Under the pieces are notes generated by a model. The model ran no database searches and was not told the DNA's origin. It saw only the letters and a program-made list of their open reading frames with translations. A DNA stretch of 64,000 bases from Alicyclobacillus mali. GTDB lineage: Bacteria > Bacillota > Bacilli > Alicyclobacillales > Alicyclobacillaceae. Below are positions 24,144 to 31,919 of the stretch, one piece after another (the first letter of the stretch is position 1; every line of letters starts with the position of its first letter). The stretch lies in assembly GCF_017329565.1 (NCBI RefSeq), contig NZ_JAFMTT010000003.1; one strand, 5' to 3'. Position numbers and translations under genes: made by a program.

Positions 24144-25302
24144 GCGCCGCAGCGCGGCATGGACGAACCTTCCACTCTCATTGCGCCTTTGGGCGAGTCT
24201 CACGGCGGGGTTATCGAGTTGGCTCGTGACCATGGCCTTCGACTGGAATTCACCGAGTCCGCTGTGGGGGATCGCTGTTTGGTACGTCTTGGAGATGGCG
24301 CTCTGTGTTGCCATGGCGATTTCTTCTGGGAAATTCGGCGGTCAAAGGCGCGTGATCGGACTGGCGCTGGGTTATCTCGGCGCAGATGTCGCCTTGGCCG
24401 CTTTGCACGTGGTGTCTGTGGCGATGGCGGTGTCGGGCGGGATGGCGGGCGCGTGGGCCGTCGCCCTTTGGACGCTAGCCATCACCAGTCGAGATGCGGA
24501 TACTGCGGCGAAGTTTGCGCTCGTGGCGTATTCCGGCCTCGTCGCGCTTGCTGCGCTGATGCTGTGGGTGGATCAATCGTTTCACGCCGCGCACCGTGCG
24601 CCGCTTCGTTTCGCGGCGTGGCTGGCTGGCGCCGTGATCGTCGGACACTTGGCGTGGATGGCGAGGCTTCAGCGCGCTCGCATGCGCGAAGTGGAGCGGA
24701 TGGGAAGCACCTTGGGCTGGGTGCTGGCGGCGCTCAGGGCGACGCTTGGGCCCTTCGGCGTCATCCTGGGTGCCGCACTGCTCGGCGTGGGCGTGGGAGC
24801 GGCGGTATTGGTGCTTGTGTATCCGTTTCTCGGGTACGCGTTGGGCATTGCTTTTCACGCCTACATCCGATGGTTGGCCACTTCGCACGGGAACGGCGTC
24901 CTCACCCAGTTGGCCACTGCGCGGGTGCAAGGCTCTCCTCGACGCGACATGTGGGTGCTCACGGGCATCGCCATCGCGTTGTGCGCGGCGGGGATCGCGG
25001 TCTGGGCGTGGAAGCTCTGGCGAGGTGGCACGGGGGAGGAGGCGCGCGAAGCGGGGGATACGGTTCAGGTGGCGACGGTGCACGAGCGCCTGCGGGACAG
25101 CCTGCGCTTCGTTCCGACGGATCACCCGGTTCGCTTGCGATACCAGCGCTGGCTACTCGCCATGCATCGGCGCGGGTTAACCATCCGGCACGCCGAGACG
25201 CCGAGGCGGTTCGCGGCGCGCGCACAAGATGATGGGGACAGTCACGCGCAGAGGCTTACGGAACTCTATGAGCAGGTGAGATACACAAGGGATGATGGGT
25301 GA
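24112..25302 (+). CDS. Polytopic membrane protein with DUF4129-like C terminus
   Basis: A 396-residue protein with about eight or nine hydrophobic segments in the first 310 residues. The cytoplasmic tail (VRLRYQRWLLAMHRRGLTIR then LTELYEQVRYT) resembles DUF4129, the C terminus of TgpA-type transglutaminase proteins. The transglutaminase core with Cys-His-Asp is not present between helices and tail. The start after GGAGGTGAG overlaps the DUF58 gene. Together they look like a reduced version of the MoxR-DUF58-transglutaminase cluster. Function is unknown. Confidence 0.6.
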   Translation: MAITTCSTESERRSAAWTNLPLSLRLWASLTAGLSSWLVTMAFDWNSPSPLWGIAVWYVLEMALCVAMAISSGKFGGQRRVIGLALGYLGADVALAALHVVSVAMAVSGGMAGAWAVALWTLAITSRDADTAAKFALVAYSGLVALAALMLWVDQSFHAAHRAPLRFAAWLAGAVIVGHLAWMARLQRARMREVERMGSTLGWVLAALRATLGPFGVILGAALLGVGVGAAVLVLVYPFLGYALGIAFHAYIRWLATSHGNGVLTQLATARVQGSPRRDMWVLTGIAIALCAAGIAVWAWKLWRGGTGEEAREAGDTVQVATVHERLRDSLRFVPTDHPVRLRYQRWLLAMHRRGLTIRHAETPRRFAARAQDDGDSHAQRLTELYEQVRYTRDDG

Positions 25303-25456
25303 GGGCGGAGGCAGCTTGGAAGAGGATGGTGTGGGGCGCGTTGAGGACCTGCCGTCAAGGTGACTCGGCTTGCTCTGTGGATGAAGACAAAGAAGCCATG
25401 TCGAACGACGGCCCCGTTGACGGAGAAAGGAATATGCTCGCTTCATCATCACAGTG

Positions 25457-25485
25457 CTGCATTGCATTCGTCAAACAGTTATGAT
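25457..25485 (+). promoter_or_regulatory. Possible promoter of the phosphoesterase gene
   Basis: CTGCAT (25457-25462) and TATGAT (25480-25485) are 17 bases apart, about 90 bases before the start. The remaining 25303-25572 gap shows no gene. Confidence 0.3.
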
Positions 25486-25572
25486 AACTCAAGCGAAGGG
25501 TTGGCGATGTCCAACGGAGGGCTGAACGCGTGAGAGCGCGGAGCTGTTTCGCCCCGGAACGGAGGGTTTTTC

Positions 25573-26283
25573 ATGCCCGCTCGAGTCGCGGCTTTGTATG
25601 ACATCCACGGGAACCTGGCTGCCTTGGACGCGGTGCTCCAAGAGGTCGAGCGCGCCGGCGCAGACGCGTTGGTGTTTGGGGGCGATCTCGCCTTCGGGCC
25701 GCAGCCCTGGCGGGTATTGGAACGGGTGATGTCGCTCGGCGGAGCCGTTTCTTTCGTCCGCGGCAACACCGACCGGGAGGTCGCCGAGCGCCACGGCGTG
25801 GAGCAAGGGGTGCGGGGCTGGATTGCGGACGTGAACGCCTGGTGTCATGACCAGCTCACGCCTGATCAACGCGCGTTCTTGCTCAGTCAGAAGGCTCACG
25901 TGACGCTTCATGTGGAGGGGCTCGGCGACCTACTCTTCGTCCATGGATCGCCGAGAAGTGACGAGGAGGCCATTCGGCGGGACACGCCAGAAGCGGAGAT
26001 CCTGCCCATGGTGGCCCATGTGCGCGAGCCCATCATCGTCTGTGGGCACACGCACGTCCAGTTTGACCGGATGGTGGCGGGCAAGCGCATCGTGAACGCG
26101 GGCAGCGTCGGCCTTCCGAACGCAGCGCGGGGCGCGTGCTGGGCGCTCATCGGCCCCGAGATCGAACTCCGGGAGACGCTGTACGACTTCGAGCGTGCCG
26201 CAGCGGAAATCCGGAAGTCGGGCGTTCCCATGGCGGGGGAGTTTGCGGATCACATTTTGAATCCGCCCGTCGCGGGGTCTTAA
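25573..26283 (+). CDS. Calcineurin-like metallophosphoesterase (YfcE/ApaH-type)
   Basis: A 236-residue cytoplasmic protein with the full two-metal motif set: YDIHGNLAALDA (D, H), GGDLAFGP (D), RGNTDRE (N), HGSPRSDEE (H) and GHTHVQFDR (H,H). It belongs to the MPP superfamily near phosphodiesterases such as YfcE; the substrate is unknown. The start follows GGAGGG at a normal distance. It converges with the gluconate kinase gene, with a strong hairpin between. Confidence 0.85.
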   Translation: MPARVAALYDIHGNLAALDAVLQEVERAGADALVFGGDLAFGPQPWRVLERVMSLGGAVSFVRGNTDREVAERHGVEQGVRGWIADVNAWCHDQLTPDQRAFLLSQKAHVTLHVEGLGDLLFVHGSPRSDEEAIRRDTPEAEILPMVAHVREPIIVCGHTHVQFDRMVAGKRIVNAGSVGLPNAARGACWALIGPEIELRETLYDFERAAAEIRKSGVPMAGEFADHILNPPVAGS

Positions 26284-26328
26284 TCTTTGTGCCCGCGGAT
26301 GGCGCGGCCTGAGGCTTTGTCCTGCCAA

Positions 26329-26360
26329 GGGGCGACCGAGGTTTTGCAGACCTCGGCCCC
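26329..26360. terminator. Strong hairpin between phosphoesterase and gntK
   Basis: GGGGC plus CCGAGGT pairs with ACCTCGG plus CCCC around a TTTGCAG loop. It is placed between convergent genes and probably serves both. There is no clear T-run. Confidence 0.5.
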
Positions 26361-26419
26361 GTGATGTCAGGTGCCGTGCATCGCTCATCGGCTTGCACCG
26401 CTCGGGCCATCCTTTGCCC

Positions 26420-27883
26420 TCACGCGCGAAGCTTCTCGACGAGTTCTCGCCAGGTGGCGTACCGCCGCTCCAGATCCGCGCGCGCAACCGCCTGCGCTTG
26501 CGGCCCCGGCATCACAGCGAGCATCGGCAGGTCCACGCCTACGCGCCGCCCTGCCATCATCGCTGCGCCGTAGGCGGCACCGTCCGCGTCTGCCTGCATC
26601 CAAACGGGCACGGGCAAAAGCGCTGCGGCTGACTCGGCAATCCAGGGCTGTTCAAACAGCCTGCCCGCGAGCATCACGCCGCGCGCTCCCTCGGCGAGGC
26701 CGAGCATCTCCTCGACCAGCCAGCGCGTGTGAAACAAGACCCCTTCGACCGCCGCGCGCACCATGTGCGGCGGGCCGTGGTGCAGGCGCAGGCCCACCCA
26801 TGCCGCCGACATGCCCTCGTCCCAAAACGGCGCGCGCTCGCCCGCCACATACGGCAGCGCGAAGAGGTCGTCCACCTGAACATCGCCTGCCGCAGCAAGC
26901 AGTTGCTCAATCTCCCCCGGGTGGCCCAACAGCGTCTGCACGAGCCAATCGATGACAATCCCGCCCGCGTTGCTCGGTGCGCCGAGCACGTATTCACCCT
27001 CGCCGAGGGCATAGCAGAACGTGCGCAGGCTGGCGTTCGTCACCGGCCTGCGGCTTGCGGCGCGCACGGCGAGGCTCGTGCCGACGGTCGCCACGAGCAT
27101 CTCGCGCTCCTTGGCGCCCGCTGCCAAGGTGGCCAATACGCCGTCCGATCCGCCGACGACCGCCTGTGCGCCCTCTGCGAGCGGCAGGCGGGGGGCAAGG
27201 CGGCAGGACGCAAGCGGCTGGCTCCAGTCGGAGGGCACCACGCGGCTCAGTTGGTCGGCGTGGACGCCCGCGAACTCGAGTGCATCCGGATCCCAGTCGA
27301 GCCTCTGCACGTCGAACAAGCCCGTGGCCGAGGCGATGGCCGGATCGCACACCCACTCGCCAAACAGGCGGTGCCACACGTACTCCTTGAGGGAGACGAA
27401 GCGCCGGGCTCTTGCAAACACGTCCGGCCTCTCCCGGCGCAGCCACGCCAGTTTGCAAACCGGCGCCATGGCGTGAATCGGCGTGCCCGTCCGCGCATAG
27501 AGCCGCGGGCCGTCCGGCGACGCCCAGAGCGCTTGCGCCACCTCGGCGGGCCGCGCGTCCATCCACGTCATGGCCGGCATGAGCGGCTCGTCGCGAGGGT
27601 CCAGCGCCACGAGGCTGTGCATGGCAGCCGACATGCCGAGCGCCGCGATGCGCCCCTCCTTCTGCGCGATCTCGGCCGCCAGATGGCCCAGCACCGCCAT
27701 CGCCGCATCCGCCACGTCGTCCGGGTTCTGCACCGCGCGTCCGTCCGCGCCGGTCTCCGTCTTCACGACAGCCGAACGGCTGGCGAGAAGCTCGCCAGCC
27801 GGTGTATACGCGACCGCTTTGATGGACGTGGTACCCAAATCCAGGCCCACGATACAGGTATCTCGACGATTCACCGCAGTCAC
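26420..27883 (-). CDS. gntK: Gluconokinase, FGGY family
   Basis: A 487-residue sugar kinase. The N-terminal phosphate motif is VGLDLGTTSIKAV. ALGMSAAMHSLVALD is the segment characteristic of GntK rather than xylulokinase. The ATP-binding half carries VGGSDGVLATLAAGA, ATVGTSLAV and LPYVAGERAPFWDE. It phosphorylates gluconate to 6-phosphogluconate, feeding the dehydrogenase encoded at 13.9 kb. The start overlaps the stop of the upstream permease gene by four bases (ATGA), so the pair form an operon. Other FGGY substrates are possible but less likely. Confidence 0.82.
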   Translation of the reverse strand: MTAVNRRDTCIVGLDLGTTSIKAVAYTPAGELLASRSAVVKTETGADGRAVQNPDDVADAAMAVLGHLAAEIAQKEGRIAALGMSAAMHSLVALDPRDEPLMPAMTWMDARPAEVAQALWASPDGPRLYARTGTPIHAMAPVCKLAWLRRERPDVFARARRFVSLKEYVWHRLFGEWVCDPAIASATGLFDVQRLDWDPDALEFAGVHADQLSRVVPSDWSQPLASCRLAPRLPLAEGAQAVVGGSDGVLATLAAGAKEREMLVATVGTSLAVRAASRRPVTNASLRTFCYALGEGEYVLGAPSNAGGIVIDWLVQTLLGHPGEIEQLLAAAGDVQVDDLFALPYVAGERAPFWDEGMSAAWVGLRLHHGPPHMVRAAVEGVLFHTRWLVEEMLGLAEGARGVMLAGRLFEQPWIAESAAALLPVPVWMQADADGAAYGAAMMAGRRVGVDLPMLAVMPGPQAQAVARADLERRYATWRELVEKLRA

Positions 27884-29139
27884 ACCTTCGGATCCGGAAT
27901 CGGCTCAATCTTACCGAGCATGAACACGTAGAACAAGATGCCAAGCAACAGCACCACGCCCGCGATGACAAACGCGGATTCGAACGATCCCGTCCTCTGC
28001 ACCACAAACCCCGTGACGATGGGCGCGACGATGCTCATCAGGTTGTTGACGAAATTCATGATGCTGCCCACGAGCCCCACGGTGCCCTTCGGCGCGATGA
28101 GCGACGGGATGCTCCAGCCGACCGGCGCCGAAAACGCCAGGCCTCCAAGCGCGATGGCGATGAAGATGACCGCCGTGTTCGGGTTGTGCGTGAACGCCGC
28201 CGGAATGACAGCAAGGCCGAAGATCATGCCGACCACGAGCACGGTCTTGCGGACGCGCGTGACGTCGTGCCCACGCTGAATCAGGCGATCCACCAGCCAA
28301 CCGCCGATGACGAGATCGGTGATGGTGGCCACGAGCCACGGCCCAGCGGTGTACCAGCCCGATTTCAGCACCGTCATGTGCATCTCTTTGACGAGGTAAC
28401 TCGGCAACCACGTGAGGAACAGGTAAAACGAGTAGCCGTAGGCCGCAAACCCGAGCGTCAGCCCCCAGACCTTGCGCTGGCGAAGCAGGTATGCGAGGCT
28501 CTTGCCGATCCCGGCCTCCGCCTCGCCAGCCTGCTGCGCACCGCCCTCGCGCAACAGCTCGGCCTCTTCCTGGGAGAGCCGGGTTTCGTGCGGATCGCGA
28601 TAAAAGGCCCAGTACAAGGCTGCGTACACGAGGCTGAGCACACCTGTGAGCCAGAAGCCGCCTTTCCAGCCCCACGTGGTCACCGCCCATGCGACGAGCG
28701 GCGTTCCGATGACGTTGGAGAACTTCGCGGCCGCGTCGAACAGCGAGGTGGCCACGCCGCGCTCGCGCACGGGAAACCAGTAGCCCGTCGCCTTGGATGC
28801 CGCAGGGAAGGCAGGCGCCTCCGCAATGCCGAGCAGCACGCGAGACAGGATGATGAGTCCCATGCCGCTTACGATGGCCGTCATGAACGTCGCGATGGAC
28901 CAGAGGATGGTCGCGATGCGATTCAGCCACTTCACGCCGATCTTGTCGAGCAAGGCGCCGACGGGGATCTGGAAGGCCGCGTACGACCATCCGAAAGCCG
29001 ACAGGATGATGCCCATCTGGGCGTCGGACAGATGATATAAGTTCGAGATGGGCGTTGCTGCGACCGACAGATTGGTTCGGTCGAAGTAGTTGATGAGCAC
29101 GCCGAGGCCAATGAGCAGGCCAATCCACCAGCGCTTCAC
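27880..29139 (-). CDS. MFS permease, anion:cation symporter type, probably for gluconate or a related sugar acid
   Basis: A 419-residue transporter with twelve transmembrane segments. The N-terminal signature VLINYFDRTNLSVAATPISN and GALLDKIGVKWLNR place it in the ACS group that includes GudP, ExuT and similar hexuronate, glucarate and gluconate carriers. GTG 29139 follows AGGGGGATT; the longer open frame upstream is unlike the family. The downstream overlapping gluconokinase supports a sugar-acid substrate. Palindromes upstream suggest repression by a LacI- or GntR-family protein. Confidence 0.82.
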   Translation of the reverse strand: MKRWWIGLLIGLGVLINYFDRTNLSVAATPISNLYHLSDAQMGIILSAFGWSYAAFQIPVGALLDKIGVKWLNRIATILWSIATFMTAIVSGMGLIILSRVLLGIAEAPAFPAASKATGYWFPVRERGVATSLFDAAAKFSNVIGTPLVAWAVTTWGWKGGFWLTGVLSLVYAALYWAFYRDPHETRLSQEEAELLREGGAQQAGEAEAGIGKSLAYLLRQRKVWGLTLGFAAYGYSFYLFLTWLPSYLVKEMHMTVLKSGWYTAGPWLVATITDLVIGGWLVDRLIQRGHDVTRVRKTVLVVGMIFGLAVIPAAFTHNPNTAVIFIAIALGGLAFSAPVGWSIPSLIAPKGTVGLVGSIMNFVNNLMSIVAPIVTGFVVQRTGSFESAFVIAGVVLLLGILFYVFMLGKIEPIPDPKV

Positions 29140-29231
29140 GAGTAATCCCCCTTGCAAGTCAGGATAGCCGACTCCAGCGCGCGGCATGCCCGATGTCAAC
29201 AAGGGAGCGCAGTGCTGGAGCGGCAAAGGAA

Positions 29232-29279
29232 GTAAACGATTTACGAAATCGATATACTGAACATACACGAAAGCGCTTC
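29232..29279 (-). promoter_or_regulatory. Operator region upstream of the gluconate permease operon
   Basis: Three dyads lie close together: GTAAACGATTTAC (29232-29244), CGATTTACGAAATCG (29237-29251, perfect arms) and GAAAGCGCTTC (29269-29279), the last like LacI-family/CcpA operators. A possible minus-strand promoter, TTGCTC-17-TATGTT, would place the third dyad in its spacer. The full 29140-29477 gap contains no gene. Confidence 0.5.
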
Positions 29280-29477
29280 ACAGAGCAAGGGGGATCTGCG
29301 TTCGGGTGCGGCCCCTCGCGTTGCGACAGGACCAGAAGACCTGCGGACATCTCCTAACCGTGTTATGGAACATTCACTTGTGCAGTGACGGATGGAAACC
29401 AGTTTGGTAGGCTACAGGTGGGCACCACCTTGGGGGTCACTCCCTGCCCGCTCGCGAGAACGGGAGGGGGTGAGGCC

Positions 29478-29582
29478 ATGACAGTGGCGGACGCGGTGTC
29501 ACTGGGGATCCAATTCGGGTCGTTTGTGATTGCGCTCTTGTCGCTTGTTGTGGCTCTGGTTCTTGCCTTGACGCGCAAGTGA
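29478..29582 (+). CDS. Type I toxin, holin-like (BsrG/TxpA-type small membrane peptide)
   Basis: A 34-residue peptide: MTVADAVSLG, then one hydrophobic helix (FVIALLSLVVALVLAL), then a basic TRK tail. This is the pattern of the putative holin-like toxin family of Firmicutes, which damages the membrane when overproduced. GGGAGGGGG precedes the ATG. That site can pair with an upstream GTCACTCCC (29436-29444), which would mask it as in other type I toxin messages. A hairpin, a terminator and an opposite-strand promoter follow. Toxicity is inferred from family resemblance. Confidence 0.75.
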   Translation: MTVADAVSLGIQFGSFVIALLSLVVALVLALTRK

Positions 29583-29615
29583 CCGCCCCCCAGGTCTCCC
29601 AGCCTCGGGGCGGTC
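29581..29615 (+). repeat. Conserved-type hairpin overlapping the toxin stop
   Basis: GACCGCCCC (29581-29589) pairs with GGGGCGGTC (29607-29615). Holin-like type I toxin genes commonly carry such a CCGCCCC/GGGGCGG stem right after the stop, within the region shared by toxin mRNA and antitoxin RNA (family knowledge). Confidence 0.6.
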
Positions 29616-29711
29616 ACTGCTCACAGCTATCAGGTTCGATAGCGACGGGCAGGGACACTGCCCAGGCGTCGGTGCCTGAGCGCCGGAGGCTGCAACTCCG
29701 GCGCTCTTTTC
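29585..29711 (-). ncRNA. Predicted antisense antitoxin RNA
   Basis: A minus-strand promoter at 29718-29745 would start an RNA near 29711 running left through the toxin 3' region. It would be complementary to the terminator and stop-codon hairpin of the toxin message, the geometry of BsrG/SR4 and TxpA/RatA. The right end follows from the promoter. The left end is a guess at the 29581-29615 hairpin, which could terminate it or be passed. Confidence 0.45.
29678..29710 (+). terminator. Intrinsic terminator of the toxin message
   Basis: GAGCGCCGGAG (29678-29688) pairs perfectly with CTCCGGCGCTC (29696-29706), followed by TTTT. It is the strongest terminator in this part of the window. Confidence 0.8.
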
Positions 29712-29717
29712 AGTTTA

Positions 29718-29745
29718 AGTGTACCATATTGCGGATATTCGTCAA
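29718..29745 (-). promoter_or_regulatory. Antisense promoter facing the toxin gene
   Basis: On the minus strand TTGACG (29740-29745) and TACACT (29718-29723) are separated by 16 bases. It points toward the toxin gene and begins just beyond the toxin terminator. Confidence 0.55.
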
Positions 29746-29954
29746 TGTGCGGCCAGCCTTCACCAGACCGCACCACGGATTGTATATTAGGCAAGATGGA
29801 CGAGCGAGTCACTCGAACGGCGCGTGTGCGGCGGATGGGATGTTGCTCCGGAGATGTTCAGATGAGGAGAACCCCCATCGCGCGACGATTCTGATATCAT
29901 CAGTTTAGCCTTGGTGTTTGGGGATTGCAGTGTTGGGCATGGGAGGGACTGTGC

Positions 29955-30284
29955 ATGGCCATGGTCGCTGTCAGCATTTCGCCCATCGGCACGGGCGAGA
30001 CGAGCGTGAGCCACTTCGTCGCGGAAGCTGAGCGCGTGATCGCGCGCTATCCAGAACTGAACTATCGGCTGGATCCGATGTTCACGACCATCGAGGGAGA
30101 TTTGAGTACCATCTTTGCGGCAATTCAGGAGATGCACGAGGCGCTCGTGGCCATGGGCGCCAAGCGGCTGTCGACCGTGATCAAAATCGACGATCGCCGC
30201 GACGTCCATCATTCGATGGACGAAAAGGTCGCGGCTGTGCTGTCGAAATTGAACGGCGAAGGAGCGTACAACCGTGCGCCATGA
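29955..30284 (+). CDS. Thiamine-binding protein, MTH1187/YkoF family
   Basis: A 109-residue ferredoxin-like-fold protein. The family patterns are VAVSISPIGTGETSVSHFVA at the start, DPMFTTIEGDLSTIF in the middle and VIKIDDRRD near residue 90. Members bind thiamine or hydroxymethylpyrimidine and form tetramers; the role is not settled. The start ATG 29955 follows GGGAGGGA at six bases. Its stop overlaps the ATG of the acetyltransferase frame (ATGA), indicating a coupled pair. Confidence 0.82.
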   Translation: MAMVAVSISPIGTGETSVSHFVAEAERVIARYPELNYRLDPMFTTIEGDLSTIFAAIQEMHEALVAMGAKRLSTVIKIDDRRDVHHSMDEKVAAVLSKLNGEGAYNRAP

Positions 30285-30718
30285 CAGGCCGAGCTTGCTG
30301 TCCGGGAAAGGAGCCACAGGATGAGCATCGAAACTCCACCACGCGTCCCGTCTCCGGCCCCCAATTGGCCGACGTGTTTCGCCGCTCAGGCATCCGGCGC
30401 CCTGTTGACGATCTCGCTCGCATGGAGCGCATGGCTCACGCAGCGGATCTGATGGTCACCGCGTGGGACGGCGAACTTCTGGTGGGCGTGGCGAGATCGC
30501 TCACAGATTTTTGCTTCTGCTGCTATTTGTCCGATCTCGCCGTGGACCGCGCGTACCAGCGGCAGGGGATTGGCAAGCGGCTGGTGGAGATGACGCGCGA
30601 AGCGCTGTCGGATGAAGTCATGTTGCTTCTGTTGGCGGCTCCGACGGCGATGTCGTATTACCCGCATATCGGTTTTGACAAGGCCGACAACGCGTGGCTG
30701 ATCCCGCGAAAGCGCTGA
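30281..30718 (+). CDS. GNAT-family N-acetyltransferase
   Basis: A 145-residue protein with a clear acetyl-CoA motif A: LSDLAVDRAYQRQGIGKRLVE (about 86-106). SYYPHIGFDKADNAW forms motif B. The frame from ATG 30281 overlaps the previous stop but gives an unusual N terminus. A better site (AAAGGAG) precedes ATG 30321, which reads MSIETPP in a different frame before family sequence resumes (QLADVFRRSG). So either translation is coupled at 30281, or one base has been lost between 30,330 and 30,350. The substrate is unknown. Confidence 0.75.
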   Translation: MTGRACCPGKEPQDEHRNSTTRPVSGPQLADVFRRSGIRRPVDDLARMERMAHAADLMVTAWDGELLVGVARSLTDFCFCCYLSDLAVDRAYQRQGIGKRLVEMTREALSDEVMLLLLAAPTAMSYYPHIGFDKADNAWLIPRKR

Positions 30719-30780
30719 ACAGCACCTTGGATACAATACAGCGCCGTGCCACACAGGGCCATTCCGTGCAGGCGGCCGCC

Positions 30781-31719
30781 TCACGACGACGTGACCTTCA
30801 CTGGCATGTACGCTTCGAAGAAGTCGACGACACGCTCCAGATACGCCTTTGGCTCCACGTCGTACGCGCCCACGTGTTGCGCGCCCGGAACTAGCCACAG
30901 CGTGTCCTCCGGATCGCGCCGATGCAACTCGTCGTACAGCGCTTCGCTGTTCGAGGGCGGGATGATGGTGTCGGCGGTCCCTGCGATGAGGAGAATCGGG
31001 CGAGGCTTGGCCGACGCGAGCTGTTTCAGCGGATCCACCGCGTTCGGGTCCAGGCCAAACAGGTGCTTCACTTCCCAAAGGATCTCGCCGTTGAACGGGA
31101 ACGAGGGCAGGTTGGTCCACACGCTCAGATTCTGTTGCAGATAGGTTTCGAGATCGTCAAACGGGCTGTCGGCGATGGTGGCATTCACGGACGGATCGGC
31201 CGCCGTGGCCTCGAGCGCGGTGGAGGCGCCCATCGAGTAGCCGATGAGCCCGACTTCGCCGTAGCCGAGCTTGTGCGCGTAGTCGATGGCGCCGAGAAGG
31301 TCCCGCAACTCGTAGTCGCCGACGGTCACCTCGGTGCCGGGCGATTCGCCTTCGTCGCGGAAATCGAACATGAGCACGGCAAAACCGGCGTCGTGCAGCG
31401 CTTTGGCCACCGGCAGCGCCGGGTGATCCAGGGCGCGGTTCTGCCGATACCCGTGCGCTTCAATCACGATGCGATCCGTCGGTCTCGCGGCGGGGATCAG
31501 CCAGCCAGAAAGCATCAGGTGATCCACGCGGGACGGAAAGCGGATGTTTTCGTATTTCAGGCCATACGCGGCAGGGGACGTGGAGATGGGTTTGCGCGCG
31601 GGATGCGTCAACTTCTCTGCAACCACGTATCCTATCGCCATTGTGGCGAGCCAGGCTAGAATGGCGAGAACCATTACGCCCGCCACAATTCGCAACACCC
31701 AGCGACCTGCGTTCGTCAA
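30781..31719 (-). CDS. Membrane-anchored alpha/beta hydrolase
   Basis: A 312-residue protein. Residues 7-33 form a transmembrane anchor, placing the hydrolase domain probably outside. The nucleophile elbow is GYSMGAS (Ser162). DPLKQLASAKPRPILLIAGT leads to a likely catalytic Asp in GTADTIIPP, and the His is in PGAQHVGAYD. The pattern DFRDEGESPGTEVTVG resembles the YqkD/BAAT-like family of Firmicute hydrolases. The substrate is unknown. It is transcribed away from the acetyltransferase gene and convergent with it. Confidence 0.8.
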   Translation of the reverse strand: MTNAGRWVLRIVAGVMVLAILAWLATMAIGYVVAEKLTHPARKPISTSPAAYGLKYENIRFPSRVDHLMLSGWLIPAARPTDRIVIEAHGYRQNRALDHPALPVAKALHDAGFAVLMFDFRDEGESPGTEVTVGDYELRDLLGAIDYAHKLGYGEVGLIGYSMGASTALEATAADPSVNATIADSPFDDLETYLQQNLSVWTNLPSFPFNGEILWEVKHLFGLDPNAVDPLKQLASAKPRPILLIAGTADTIIPPSNSEALYDELHRRDPEDTLWLVPGAQHVGAYDVEPKAYLERVVDFFEAYMPVKVTSS

Positions 31720-31863
31720 GGTGCCTCATCCTTTCCGTGCGGCCGCGTCCATTCACGGCCCGGTCCATCGAGCGGGCCGCGCTCCGCCGTCTGATGAATT
31801 CGCTTTCAAAGGTGCGCCAACCTCCTCATCCGCGCGCGATTCGTCGCGCACAGCCGGGCGACC

Positions 31864-31894
31864 GGCCGAGGGGCGACACAAAGCCCCCTCGGCC
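31864..31894 (-). terminator. Hairpin after pepP
   Basis: GGCCGAGGGG pairs with CCCCTCGGCC around an 11-base loop, 26 bases past the pepP stop. No clear T-run. The 31720-31919 gap holds nothing else. Confidence 0.5.
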
Positions 31895-31919
31895 TCGCCG
31901 GCGAACACGGGGCGCTCCG

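Noticed and set aside
29260..29285. cre (CcpA) site at GAAAGCGCTTC
   Set aside because: The flanking TG/CA positions do not fit the cre consensus, so it is listed only as a LacI-type dyad.
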